From Corydoras sp. C115 (lineage: Eukaryota; Chordata; Actinopteri; Siluriformes; Callichthyidae): 64,000 nucleotides of DNA. The position numbers and the translations under genes are program-made. The stretch is from NCBI GenBank assembly GCA_019802505.1, contig JAFMOC010000038.1, positions 2,971,001 through 3,035,000 of the forward strand, read 5' to 3'. Of this stretch, positions 1 to 7,115 are shown in pieces; positions within the stretch are counted from its first letter, which is position 1; every line of letters begins with the position of its first letter. The notes under the pieces are model-generated. The model ran no database searches. It was given only the letters and a program-made list of their open reading frames with translations, and was not told the origin of the DNA.

Positions 1-535
1 AAGTCACTCATGATCACCACATGCTTTCTTAAACTTACTTACCTTTTTACCCACACACCACAAAAATTATCCACCGACAGTATGATCTTTAGCAAGACTG
101 ATAAATTAACTGAAAACAAATTATAGGTAAATAAAATCCTAAATATAATATATTGGCAGACTGGCACACTTTTGACATTTGTTTTTACGCGTTAATAAAA
201 AAAAATTGTCAAATCGTTTGTGTGGATATCAGTTTGAATTAATCCAATCAATCAAGCAATCAGACCACAAACCATTCAACTCCCGAAAGTGACCGTGGTT
301 CATTGTTTACATTTGTAAGATGCGGTTAAACAGTTTAAATGGACTTTAAGATCAGAATACAAATGAATAATTAGTCTGTATCTGTACATGAATACTAATC
401 TTTACACTGTATGTCAAAGACATAGTACAAATGCAAAGACATCCACAAATGCAATATAACATTGCAATATATACAATATACAACAGTGTATATACAGAAC
501 ACATGACCCATATCAGTTATTAGGAGACAAAAAAG
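1..535. other. Non-coding AT-rich stretch
   Basis: No reading frame with recognisable protein content and no paired splice sites are apparent. It holds short ATATACAATATAC-type low-complexity sequence near 450-500. If the candidate secreted-protein gene starting at 2200 (- strand) is real, this stretch would be its first intron or lie between exons. Confidence 0.5.
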
Positions 536-757
536 AAATGTGGTAGCTCAGTGGTTATTAGGGTATTGGCAATCCATCCGAAGGTTGGAGGTTCAAATCC
601 CATGTTCACTGAAGTTACCAATGTGGGCCCTTGAGCAAGATCCTTAACCCTCTCACTGCTCCAGGAAAGTTGTCCCTGTATTCTGACTCAAACCATTACC
701 AGTTGGGATACTTGTAAGTCGCTTGGGGGAAAAGCATCTGCTGTATGACCAAATGTG
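536..757 (+). repeat. tRNA-derived SINE, family 2 (A/B-box head, 'AAGCGACTT'-type tail)
   Basis: The head reads as a tRNA-like Pol III promoter, with an A-box-like TAGCTCAGTGG at 544-554 and a B-box-like GGTTCAAATCC near 590-600. The tail contains TTGTAAGTCGCTTGG, a decayed form of the block found in the other family-2 copies here. AAATGTG occurs at both ends (536-542 and 751-757) and may be a short target-site duplication. Relatives lie at 28675-28876 and 51717-51922, with a tail fragment near 21.7 kb. Confidence 0.75.
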
Positions 758-803
758 TACGTAGTAACAGTTTAAAAAGTGGAAGAGAATCACATTTTTA
801 AAC

Positions 804-1152
804 CATTCATTCATTCATTATCTCCCGCTTTATCCTCTATTAGGGTCGCGGTGGGGTTCCCCATGCCCATCCAGGGGAGAACGCCTCGGGCGCCGGGCAG
901 ATACACCCAGGACAGGGCGCCAATCCATCGCCGGGCACACACCCACTCACACAGACACACTATATATGGGGCAATTTTGAGAATTCAATTGACTTGATCC
1001 ATGTTTTTGGACTGTGGGAGGACACCGGAGAACCCGGAGGAAACCCACGCAGACACGGGGAGAACATGGAAACTCCACCCAGATGGGGATTCGAACCGGG
1101 AATCCCTAGCGCTGAGAGGCGAACGTGCTAATCACTAAGTCACCGTGCCACC
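804..1152 (-). repeat. V-SINE-like element, tandem array A copy 1
   Basis: Read on the - strand it has a tRNA-like head (A-box region GGTGACTTAGTG, B-box GGTTCGAATCC), a core containing TGTTCTCCCCGTGTCTGCGT, and a (TGAA)n tail. That layout matches the V-SINE/DANA superfamily of fish. It is the first of three copies in the same orientation. The left flank TTTTTAAACCATTC (795-808) is nearly repeated at 1880-1893 beyond the third copy. Confidence 0.9.
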
Positions 1153-1161
1153 CTGTTCAGG

Positions 1162-1520
1162 TTCATTCATTCATTCATTCATCCATTATCTTCCGCTTTA
1201 TCCTCTATTAGGGTCGCGTTGGGGAACCCCATGCCCATCCAGGGGAGAACGTCTCGGGCGCTGGGCAGATAGACCCAGGACAGGGCGCCAATCCATCGCT
1301 GGGCACACACCCACTCACACAGACACACTCTATATGGGGCAATTTGGAGAATTCAATTGACTTGATCCATGTTTTTGGACTGTGGGAGGACACCGGAGAA
1401 CCCGGAGGAAACCCACGCAGACACGGGGAGAACATGGAAACTCCACCCAGATGGGGATTCGAACCGGGAATCCCTAGCGCTGAGAGGAGAACGTGCTAAC
1501 CACTAAGCCACCGTGCCGCC
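1162..1520 (-). repeat. V-SINE-like element, tandem array A copy 2
   Basis: Same family and orientation as its neighbours. It is separated from copy 1 and from copy 3 by the same short sequence, GTTCAGGTTCATTC (about 1155 and 1523). That sequence is absent from the outer flanks, so the array was not built from simple duplication of one insertion plus its outer target site. Confidence 0.9.
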
Positions 1521-1529
1521 ATGTTCAGG

Positions 1530-1878
1530 TTCATTCATTCATTATCTCCCACTTTATCCTCTATTAGGGTCGCGGTGGGGTTCCCCATGCCCATCCAGGG
1601 GAGAACGTCTCGGGCGCTGGGCAGATACACCCAGGACAGGGCGCCAATCCATCGCTGGGCACACACTCACTCACACAGACACACTCTATATGGGGCAATT
1701 TTGAGAATTCAATTGACTTGATCCACGTTTTTGGACTGTGGGAGGACACCGGAGAACCCGGAGGAAACCCACGCAGACACGGGGAGAACATGGAAACTCC
1801 ACCCAGATGGGGATTCGAACCGGGAATCCCTAGCGCTGAGAGGAGAACATGCCAAACCACTAAGCCACCGTGCCGCCC
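1530..1878 (-). repeat. V-SINE-like element, tandem array A copy 3
   Basis: Full-length copy with an intact B-box GGTTCGAATCC on the - strand and a tail at 1530-1545. It ends the array next to TTTTTAAAGCATTC (1880-1893), which matches the left flank of copy 1 at 13 of 14 positions. Confidence 0.9.
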
Positions 1879-2103
1879 CTTTTTAAAGCATTCGTATAGA
1901 AAATGAATAGGGGAGCATTACGATGACGTCACAAAATCAGTCACACAGTTCATGTCCTCCAAAACGTCAACAAATCGACATTTTACATTTCTGTCCCGCC
2001 GAGAGTTGATTTAGGTTTGGATGAAGGCTATCGTGTCATCAAAGTGAGAGTGTATAACATTTAATGTATGTGTTTGGGAGTAAGGATTGCGAAAGGTACT
2101 TAC

Positions 2104-2200
2104 ATGCGAGCTCAACGCGGACCTGCGCTACACAAACCGCCAAAACCAGCGCAAAGACAGACATCTTAAAAACATGATGGTGTTTATTATTAAAGTCCAT
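2104..2200 (-). CDS. Candidate first coding exon of a secreted protein (partial)
   Basis: On the - strand an ATG at 2200-2198, in good context (GCAACATGG), opens a 97-nt frame of 32 codons that ends at 2104 before a donor GTAAGT (2103-2098). A second in-frame ATG (2164-2162) begins MSVFALVLAVCVAQVRVELA, a hydrophobic signal-peptide-like segment. The exon leaves phase 1, as is common after signal-peptide exons. The upstream DNA (2200-2360) is richer in CpG than its surroundings, and a TATA-like TATAAT lies at 2396-2391. No following exon is visible between here and the left edge, so the rest of the gene would be outside the window. The protein is not recognised. The exon could also be chance, because no homology supports it. 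Confidence 0.4.
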
Positions 2201-2390
2201 GTTGCGTCTCGAGCCCCTCGCTCGCAGTTTCACTTCTCTCTGTTTTCCCCCTCTCTTACCCATCTGACACACTTCCGCTTCCCCCCCTCCCCCCCCGCAC
2301 AGGGGCGCGTAGTTCAAATAAGTAAACACGGGTCGCGTTTCAATCCGGTTGTGAAGTGCGCACTTTGTCCCTTTCTCATACACCAGCACT

Positions 2391-2396
2391 ATTATA
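2391..2396 (-). promoter_or_regulatory. TATA-like box upstream of the candidate secreted-protein exon
   Basis: TATAAT on the - strand within GAGCTATAATAGTGC, about 190 bases before the ATG at 2200. SINE array B begins at 2401, only a few bases further upstream. The assignment depends on the candidate exon being real. Confidence 0.25.
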
Positions 2397-2412
2397 GCTC
2401 ATTTCCATCACT

Positions 2413-2742
2413 GGCGGCACGTTTGCCTCTCAGCGCTAGGGATTCCCGGTTCGAATCCCCATCTGGGTGGAGTTTCCATGTTCTCCCCGTGTCTGCGTGG
2501 GTTTCCTCCGGGTTCTCCGGTTTCCTCCCACAGTCCAAAAACATGGATCAAGTCAATTGAGTTCTCCAAATTGCCCCATATAGAGTGTGTCTGCGTGAGT
2601 GTGTGACCAGTGATAGACTGGCGTCCTGTCCTCGGTGTATCTGCCCAGCGCCCGAGACGTTCTCCCCTGGATGGGCATGGGGAACCCCACCGCGACCCTA
2701 ATAGAGGATAAAGCGGGAGATAATGAATGAATGAATGAATGA
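2413..2742 (+). repeat. V-SINE-like element, tandem array B copy 1 (head deletion)
   Basis: Preceded by ATTTCCATCACT (2401-2412). The head jumps from GGCGGCAC straight to GTTTGCCTCTCAG, so about 20 bases including the A-box are missing. The B-box GGTTCGAATCC, core and (AATG)n tail are present. Confidence 0.9.
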
Positions 2743-2754
2743 ATTTCCATCACT

Positions 2755-3088
2755 AGCGGCACGGTGGCTTAGTGGTTAGCACGGTCGCCTCTCAGCGCTA
2801 GGGATTCCCGGTTCGAATCCCCATCTGGGTGGAGTTTCCATGTTCTCCCCGTGTCTGCGTGGGTTTCCTCCGGGTTCTCCGGTTTCCTCCCACAGTCCAA
2901 AAACATGGATCAAGTCAATTGAGTTCTCCAAATTGCCCCATATAGAGTGTGTCTGTGTGAGTGTGTGACCAGTGATAGATTGGCGTCCTGTCCTCGGTGT
3001 ATCTGCCCAGCGCCCGAGACGTTCTCCCCTGGATGGGCATGGGGAACCCCACCGTGACCCTAATAGAGGATAAAGCGGGAGACAATGA
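2755..3088 (+). repeat. V-SINE-like element, tandem array B copy 2
   Basis: Full head with A-box TGGCTTAGTGG and B-box GGTTCGAATCC. It is flanked by ATTTCCATCACT at 2743-2754 and 3089-3100. The tail is short. Confidence 0.92.
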
Positions 3089-3100
3089 ATTTCCATCACT

Positions 3101-3446
3101 GGCGGCACGGTGGCTTAGTGGTTAGCACGTTCGCCTCTCAGCACTAGGGATTCCCGGTTCGAATTCCCATCTGGGTGGAGTTTCCATGTTCTCCCCGCGT
3201 CTGCGTGGGTTTCCTCCGGGTTCTCCAGTTTCCTCCCTCAGTCCAAAAACATGGATCAAGTCAATTGAATTCTCAAAATTGCCCCATATAGAGTGTGTTT
3301 GTGTGAGTGAGTGTGTGCCCAGCGATGGATTGGCGCCCTGTCCTGGGTGTATCTGCCCAGCGCCCGAGACGTTCTCCCTTGGATGGGCATGGGGAACCCC
3401 ACCTCGACCCTAATAGAGGATAAAGCGGGAGACAATGAATGAATGA
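3101..3446 (+). repeat. V-SINE-like element, tandem array B copy 3
   Basis: Full-length copy between ATTTCCATCACT at 3089-3100 and 3447-3458. The four boundaries of the array therefore all carry the same 12-mer. Confidence 0.92.
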
Positions 3447-3610
3447 ATTTCCATCACTAAGAAGAAAAAAAGGCAAAAGTATTTCAGAATTCGGACTTTT
3501 AGTCTCAGAATACTGACTTTATTCTCATTTCTTTCTTTATTTTTATTCTTAATTTAGATTTTTTTTAAAAGTTAGAATTCTGATTTATGGATACCTAATA
3601 TACATAAAAT

Positions 3611-3940
3611 GATTCATTCATTATCTTCCGCTTTATCCTATATTAGGGTCGCAGGGGGGTTCTCCATGCCCAGGGGAGAACGTTTCGGGCGCTGGGCAGA
3701 TAGACCCAGGACAGGGCACCAATCTATCGCTGGGCACACACTCACTCACAAAAACACACTCTATATGGGACAATTTGGAGTGCTCAGTGGACTTGATCCA
3801 TGTTTTTGGACTGTGGGAGGAAACCGGAGAACCCGGAGGAAACCCACACAGACACGGGGAGAACATGGAAACTCCACCCAGATGGGGATTCAAACCGGGA
3901 ATCCCTATTGCTGAGAGGCGACCATGCTAACCACTAAGCC
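3611..3940 (-). repeat. V-SINE-like element with 10-bp target-site duplication
   Basis: A single insertion bounded by TACATAAAAT at 3601-3610 and 3941-3950. The head is slightly truncated, ending at GGCTTAGTGG on the - strand. Confidence 0.92.
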
Positions 3941-3951
3941 TACATAAAATT

Positions 3952-4053
3952 AGAATATCTAAAATTATTTTACACAGACTGCATAGATAAAGTACATGTA
4001 TAGGTACATGTACTTTAACTATGCAGTTTGTGTAAAATAATTTTAGATATTCT
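3952..4053. repeat. Near-perfect hairpin (49-bp arms, 4-base loop)
   Basis: The left arm 3952-4000 and right arm 4005-4053 are reverse complements at 47 of 49 positions around a TAGG loop. It begins two bases after a SINE target-site duplication. The origin is unclear: a MITE or snap-back palindrome, a template-switch product, or a structured transcript. No coding content. Confidence 0.9.
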
Positions 4054-4318
4054 CTAACTTGTAGTTTACCAAAACTTCACAGTAAATCTAAATATTAAAT
4101 ATTACATCCTTAATATTAAAGTATTATAGATTTTTGTGAATACTTTCATTCATTAATTATCTTCAGCGTAATCCTCTGCTTGGGTCGCTAGGGAGGGTTC
4201 TCCATGCCCATTCATTGGAGAACGTTTCGGGCGCTGGGAAGATACACACAGGACAGGGTGCCAATTAATTGCTTGGCATACTCACACAGACAATTATGGG
4301 GCAATTTATCTGAATCTA

Positions 4319-5936
4319 CAGTTGTGATCAAATTTATTCAACCCCCACTGAAATAAAGTGTTTTGGCCAGTTTGACATTGATTTGGATCATTTCAGTCAT
4401 CTTATTTACAATTATATCAAAGAGGCACTTATAAATTAGACAAATATAACATAATATTTATGATGGAATAACCACAAATGTCTTTACTGTGCTCACATCA
4501 TTATCAGTTTTATTCAACCCCCTAGTGACATTATTTTTTAGTACTTAGTACAACATCCTTTTCCAGTTATGACAGCTTTCAAGCGTGAAGCATAGCTTGA
4601 CACAAGTGTCTTGCAGCGACCTATGGGTATCTTAGCCCATTCTTCATGGGCAAAAGCCTCCAGTTCAGTCACATTCTTAGGCTTGCGCACTGCAACTGCC
4701 TTCTTTAGGTCCCACCAGAGGTTCTCAATTGGATTTAAGTCTGGTGATTGCGATGGCCACTCTAGAATGTTCCAGCCTTTCATGTTCAACCATGCTCTAG
4801 TGGACTTGGATGTGTGCTTCGGATCATTGTCCTGTTGGAAGGTCCAACGTCTCCCAAGCCGCAGGTTTGTGACTGACTCCATCACATTTTCCTCCAAGAT
4901 CTCCTGGTACTGAAGGGAATTCATGGTACCCTGCACACGTTGAAGCTTTCCTGTACCATTAGAAGCAAAACAGCCCCAAAGCATAATTGACCCCCCGCCA
5001 TGCTTCACAGTAGGCAAGGTGTTCTTTTGTTCATAAGCCTGGTTCTTCCTCCTCCAAACATAGCGCTGGTCCATTGTCCCAAACAGTTCTAATTTAGTTT
5101 CATCTGACCACAGTACACTGTCCCAAAACCTTTGTGGCTTGTCCACATGACTTTTGGCATACTGCAGTCGACTTTTCTTGTTCTTTGGAGTCAGCAAGGG
5201 GGTGCGCCTGGGAGTTCTGGCATGGAGGTCTTCGTTATGCAGTGCGCGCCTTATTGTCTGAGCTGAAACTTCAGTGCCCACATCTGACAGGTCTTTTTTC
5301 AGTTCCTTAGCAGTCACGCGGGGATTTTTCTCCACATTACGCTTCAGGTAGCGCACAGCAGTCGCGGTCAGGATCTTCTTTCTGCCACGACCAGGTAACG
5401 TTTCCACTGTGCCCTTTAACTTGAACTTGCGAATGATACTTCCGATAGTGTCTCTTGGAATATTTAACAACTTCGCAATCTTTTTATATCCATTGCCATT
5501 CTTGTGAAGAGCAATAACCTCTTCTCTTGTCTTCTGGGACCATTCTCTTGCCTTCACCATGCTTGTAAACACACCAGTAGATGTCTAGAAGGAGCTGAGT
5601 ATCACAGTCCTTTTAAATCTGCCTAATTGGTGCTTATCATGCTTGATTGCTGCTCGTTCACATCCACAGGTGTTTTCAATACCTGATTGAAAACACTGGA
5701 ATGAACCTCTGTTCTTATGAGTGGTAGTTGTAAAGGGGTTGAATAATTGTGTCAATGAAGAAATCACAAAAAGGCCATTTAATACTTTATGACAAAAACA
5801 ATTGATGCTATCTTAGTTGCATTTAGTTCTTTAACAAGTCCTTGTAAGATTTCATTATGAACACAATTACAAATGTGCACTGAATTCCATAAAACCCTTC
5901 GCAGCATTGGGGGTTGAATAAATTTGATCACAACTG
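4319..5936 (-). mobile_element. Complete Tc1/mariner-type transposon with intact transposase
   Basis: The element is 1618 bp long. Its ends, 4319-4347 and 5908-5936, are perfect 29-bp inverted repeats beginning CAGTTGTGATCAAATTTATT, each bordered by the TA target dinucleotide (4317-4318 and 5937-5938). A second, internal match to the TTATTCAACCCC part of the end lies at about 4510-4521 and, inverted, at about 5735-5746. This gives the IR/DR arrangement known from Sleeping Beauty-like Tc1 elements. It carries one uninterrupted transposase gene on the - strand. Perfect ends and an intact gene suggest recent insertion, and the element may still be capable of moving. Confidence 0.96.
4538..5560 (-). 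CDS. Tc1-family DDE transposase, 340 aa
   Basis: Cuts and pastes the element at TA sites. The start is the ATG at 5560-5558 (MVKAREWSQ); the open frame extends four codons upstream without another ATG. Residues about 1-110 form the two helix-turn-helix DNA-binding units (ALHKNGNGYKKIAKLL, then a second unit before RRTPLLTPKN), joined by the basic GRGRKK linker. The catalytic triad is visible: D in WSDETKLELFG, D in QQDNDPKHT, and E in SPDLNPIENLW, with exactly 34 residues between the last two (D34E, the Tc1 signature). The glycine-rich HGGGSIMLWGCF box is also present. The length matches the usual roughly 340 aa of the family. There is no stop or frameshift, which is unusual because most fish genomic copies are broken. 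Confidence 0.96.
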   Translation of the reverse strand: MVKAREWSQKTREEVIALHKNGNGYKKIAKLLNIPRDTIGSIIRKFKLKGTVETLPGRGRKKILTATAVRYLKRNVEKNPRVTAKELKKDLSDVGTEVSAQTIRRALHNEDLHARTPRRTPLLTPKNKKSRLQYAKSHVDKPQRFWDSVLWSDETKLELFGTMDQRYVWRRKNQAYEQKNTLPTVKHGGGSIMLWGCFASNGTGKLQRVQGTMNSLQYQEILEENVMESVTNLRLGRRWTFQQDNDPKHTSKSTRAWLNMKGWNILEWPSQSPDLNPIENLWWDLKKAVAVRKPKNVTELEAFAHEEWAKIPIGRCKTLVSSYASRLKAVITGKGCCTKY

Positions 5937-6202
5937 TATATAATGGGACTGTGGGTGTAAACCAGAGGACCCAGAGGAAACTCATGTGGACACAGGGAGA
6001 ACATGGAAACTCCACCCAGATCAGGATTCGAACATGGATCCCTAGCACCGAGAGTCGAACGTGCTAACCACCGCCATGTGAATACTTTACTTTTTTTCAA
6101 TATTGCATTATTTGGGATAAACTGCATGAAAGAAACATTTAAGGAGTTGTTACATATCTGATTTATACTGTCAGATAATTTGGTTTATTGAATTATTGTA
6201 TA

Positions 6203-6346
6203 GTGTGCCCAGCGATGGATTGGCGCCCTGTCCTGGGTCTATCTGCCCAGCGCCTGAGATGTTCTCCCCTGGATGGGCATGGGGAACCCCACCGTGACCC
6301 TAATAGAGGATAAAGCGGGAGATAATGAATGAATGAATGAATGAAT
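6203..6346 (+). repeat. 5'-truncated V-SINE-like element
   Basis: Only the 3' third is present, from GTGTGCCCAGCGATGG to the (AATG)n tail. GAATTATTGTATA occurs at 6190-6202 and 6347-6359. Truncation at the 5' end with a target-site duplication is what LINE-type target-primed reverse transcription produces. Confidence 0.9.
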
Positions 6347-6679
6347 GAATTATTGTATACTTCATATTAAAGTAACTTTTTTTTTTTCTTGTTGTTGTTT
6401 TTTGCTAGAACTCAAGACTAATCTGGGTGACAAGATATTTTGATTCACACAGTTATTCAGCTTTATATATATATTAAATCACAGACAGATCTGTTTTATA
6501 TTTACAATTTGTAATTAACAATGTCTTCTTAATTAGTGAATTCTAGTTTAAGTCTCTGAAGTGCATTTACTTCGTGTTTCACATGTCCTGAAGTTTGAAA
6601 AAATATTTATTTTGTTTAACTTTAGTAACATCTTATTAGATGCAGATTTACAAAACTAAAACCGTCAGCAGCAAAAATG

Positions 6680-6826
6680 AGAAGATGTGCTGAATCGCTC
6701 AAAACACTCTGCAAACTGCTAAATCATCACCCCAAAAGTTCATAACTTCTCAGAAGGTTCTTTCACAAGTTCCGTTTGTGTTCCGTTCCAGTTTCATCCA
6801 ACACTAGGAGACATTACAGGCAAAAA
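6680..6826 (+). promoter_or_regulatory. Possible non-coding first exon / promoter-proximal region of intelectin
   Basis: The exon carrying the start codon opens with an acceptor (TTTATTACAG, then AG, then ATG), so the gene needs an upstream 5'UTR exon. A good donor, AAAAA|GTGAGT, lies at 6826/6827. The transcription start is not identifiable; 6680 is an arbitrary left bound. Confidence 0.35.
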
Positions 6827-7055
6827 GTGAGTTCTGATTCTTTTATCTACATTTTATTCTAAAAGACTTTTGAGGACTAAAGAATTACAAATATTAATGA
6901 ATTAAGTACTGATTGGTAAAATAATTACATATTTATAATATTGCATTTTGTATTGAAATATTTACTTAAATATAAAAGCTGAAAACTATAGATATTTCCA
7001 ATTTACAATGCAATTTGTACTAATTGTAACTTTTTTATGTAGTTCTTTATTACAG

Positions 7056-7115
7056 AGATGAAGTGGTTGCTTCTGCTTGTGTTGTTTTGGACCATATGCT
7101 TCTCTAAATCTCGAG
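7056..7115 (+). CDS. itln: Intelectin exon with start codon and signal peptide
   Basis: The acceptor TTATTACAG precedes AGATG. The CDS from 7058 encodes 19 residues plus one base. The donor is GAG|GTGTAA, a weaker site than the others in the gene. Confidence 0.9.

Larger units (their letters stand above)
4136..6088 (-). repeat. V-SINE-like element interrupted by a Tc1 transposon
   Basis: The SINE body runs 4147-4318 and resumes at 5937-6077. The halves are split by the Tc1 element at 4319-5936. The outer target-site duplication GTGAATACTTT is perfect (4136-4146 and 6078-6088). This copy is more diverged than most, which fits an older insertion that was later hit by Tc1. Confidence 0.9.

Noticed and set aside
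544..600. True tRNA genes at the SINE heads
   Set aside because: The A- and B-boxes are present, but no acceptor-stem pairing or tRNA end was recognised, and the sequence continues into a SINE body.
2087..2560. 157-codon plus-strand frame
   Set aside because: It runs from the antisense of the candidate secreted-protein exon into a SINE and shows no protein family.
779..3914. Many 60-110 codon frames on both strands
   Set aside because: All are reading frames through SINE copies; the same peptides recur wherever the SINE occurs.
5561..5572. Upstream start for the Tc1 transposase
   Set aside because: The four extra codons begin with GTG, not ATG; MVKAREWS is the usual type of Tc1 start.
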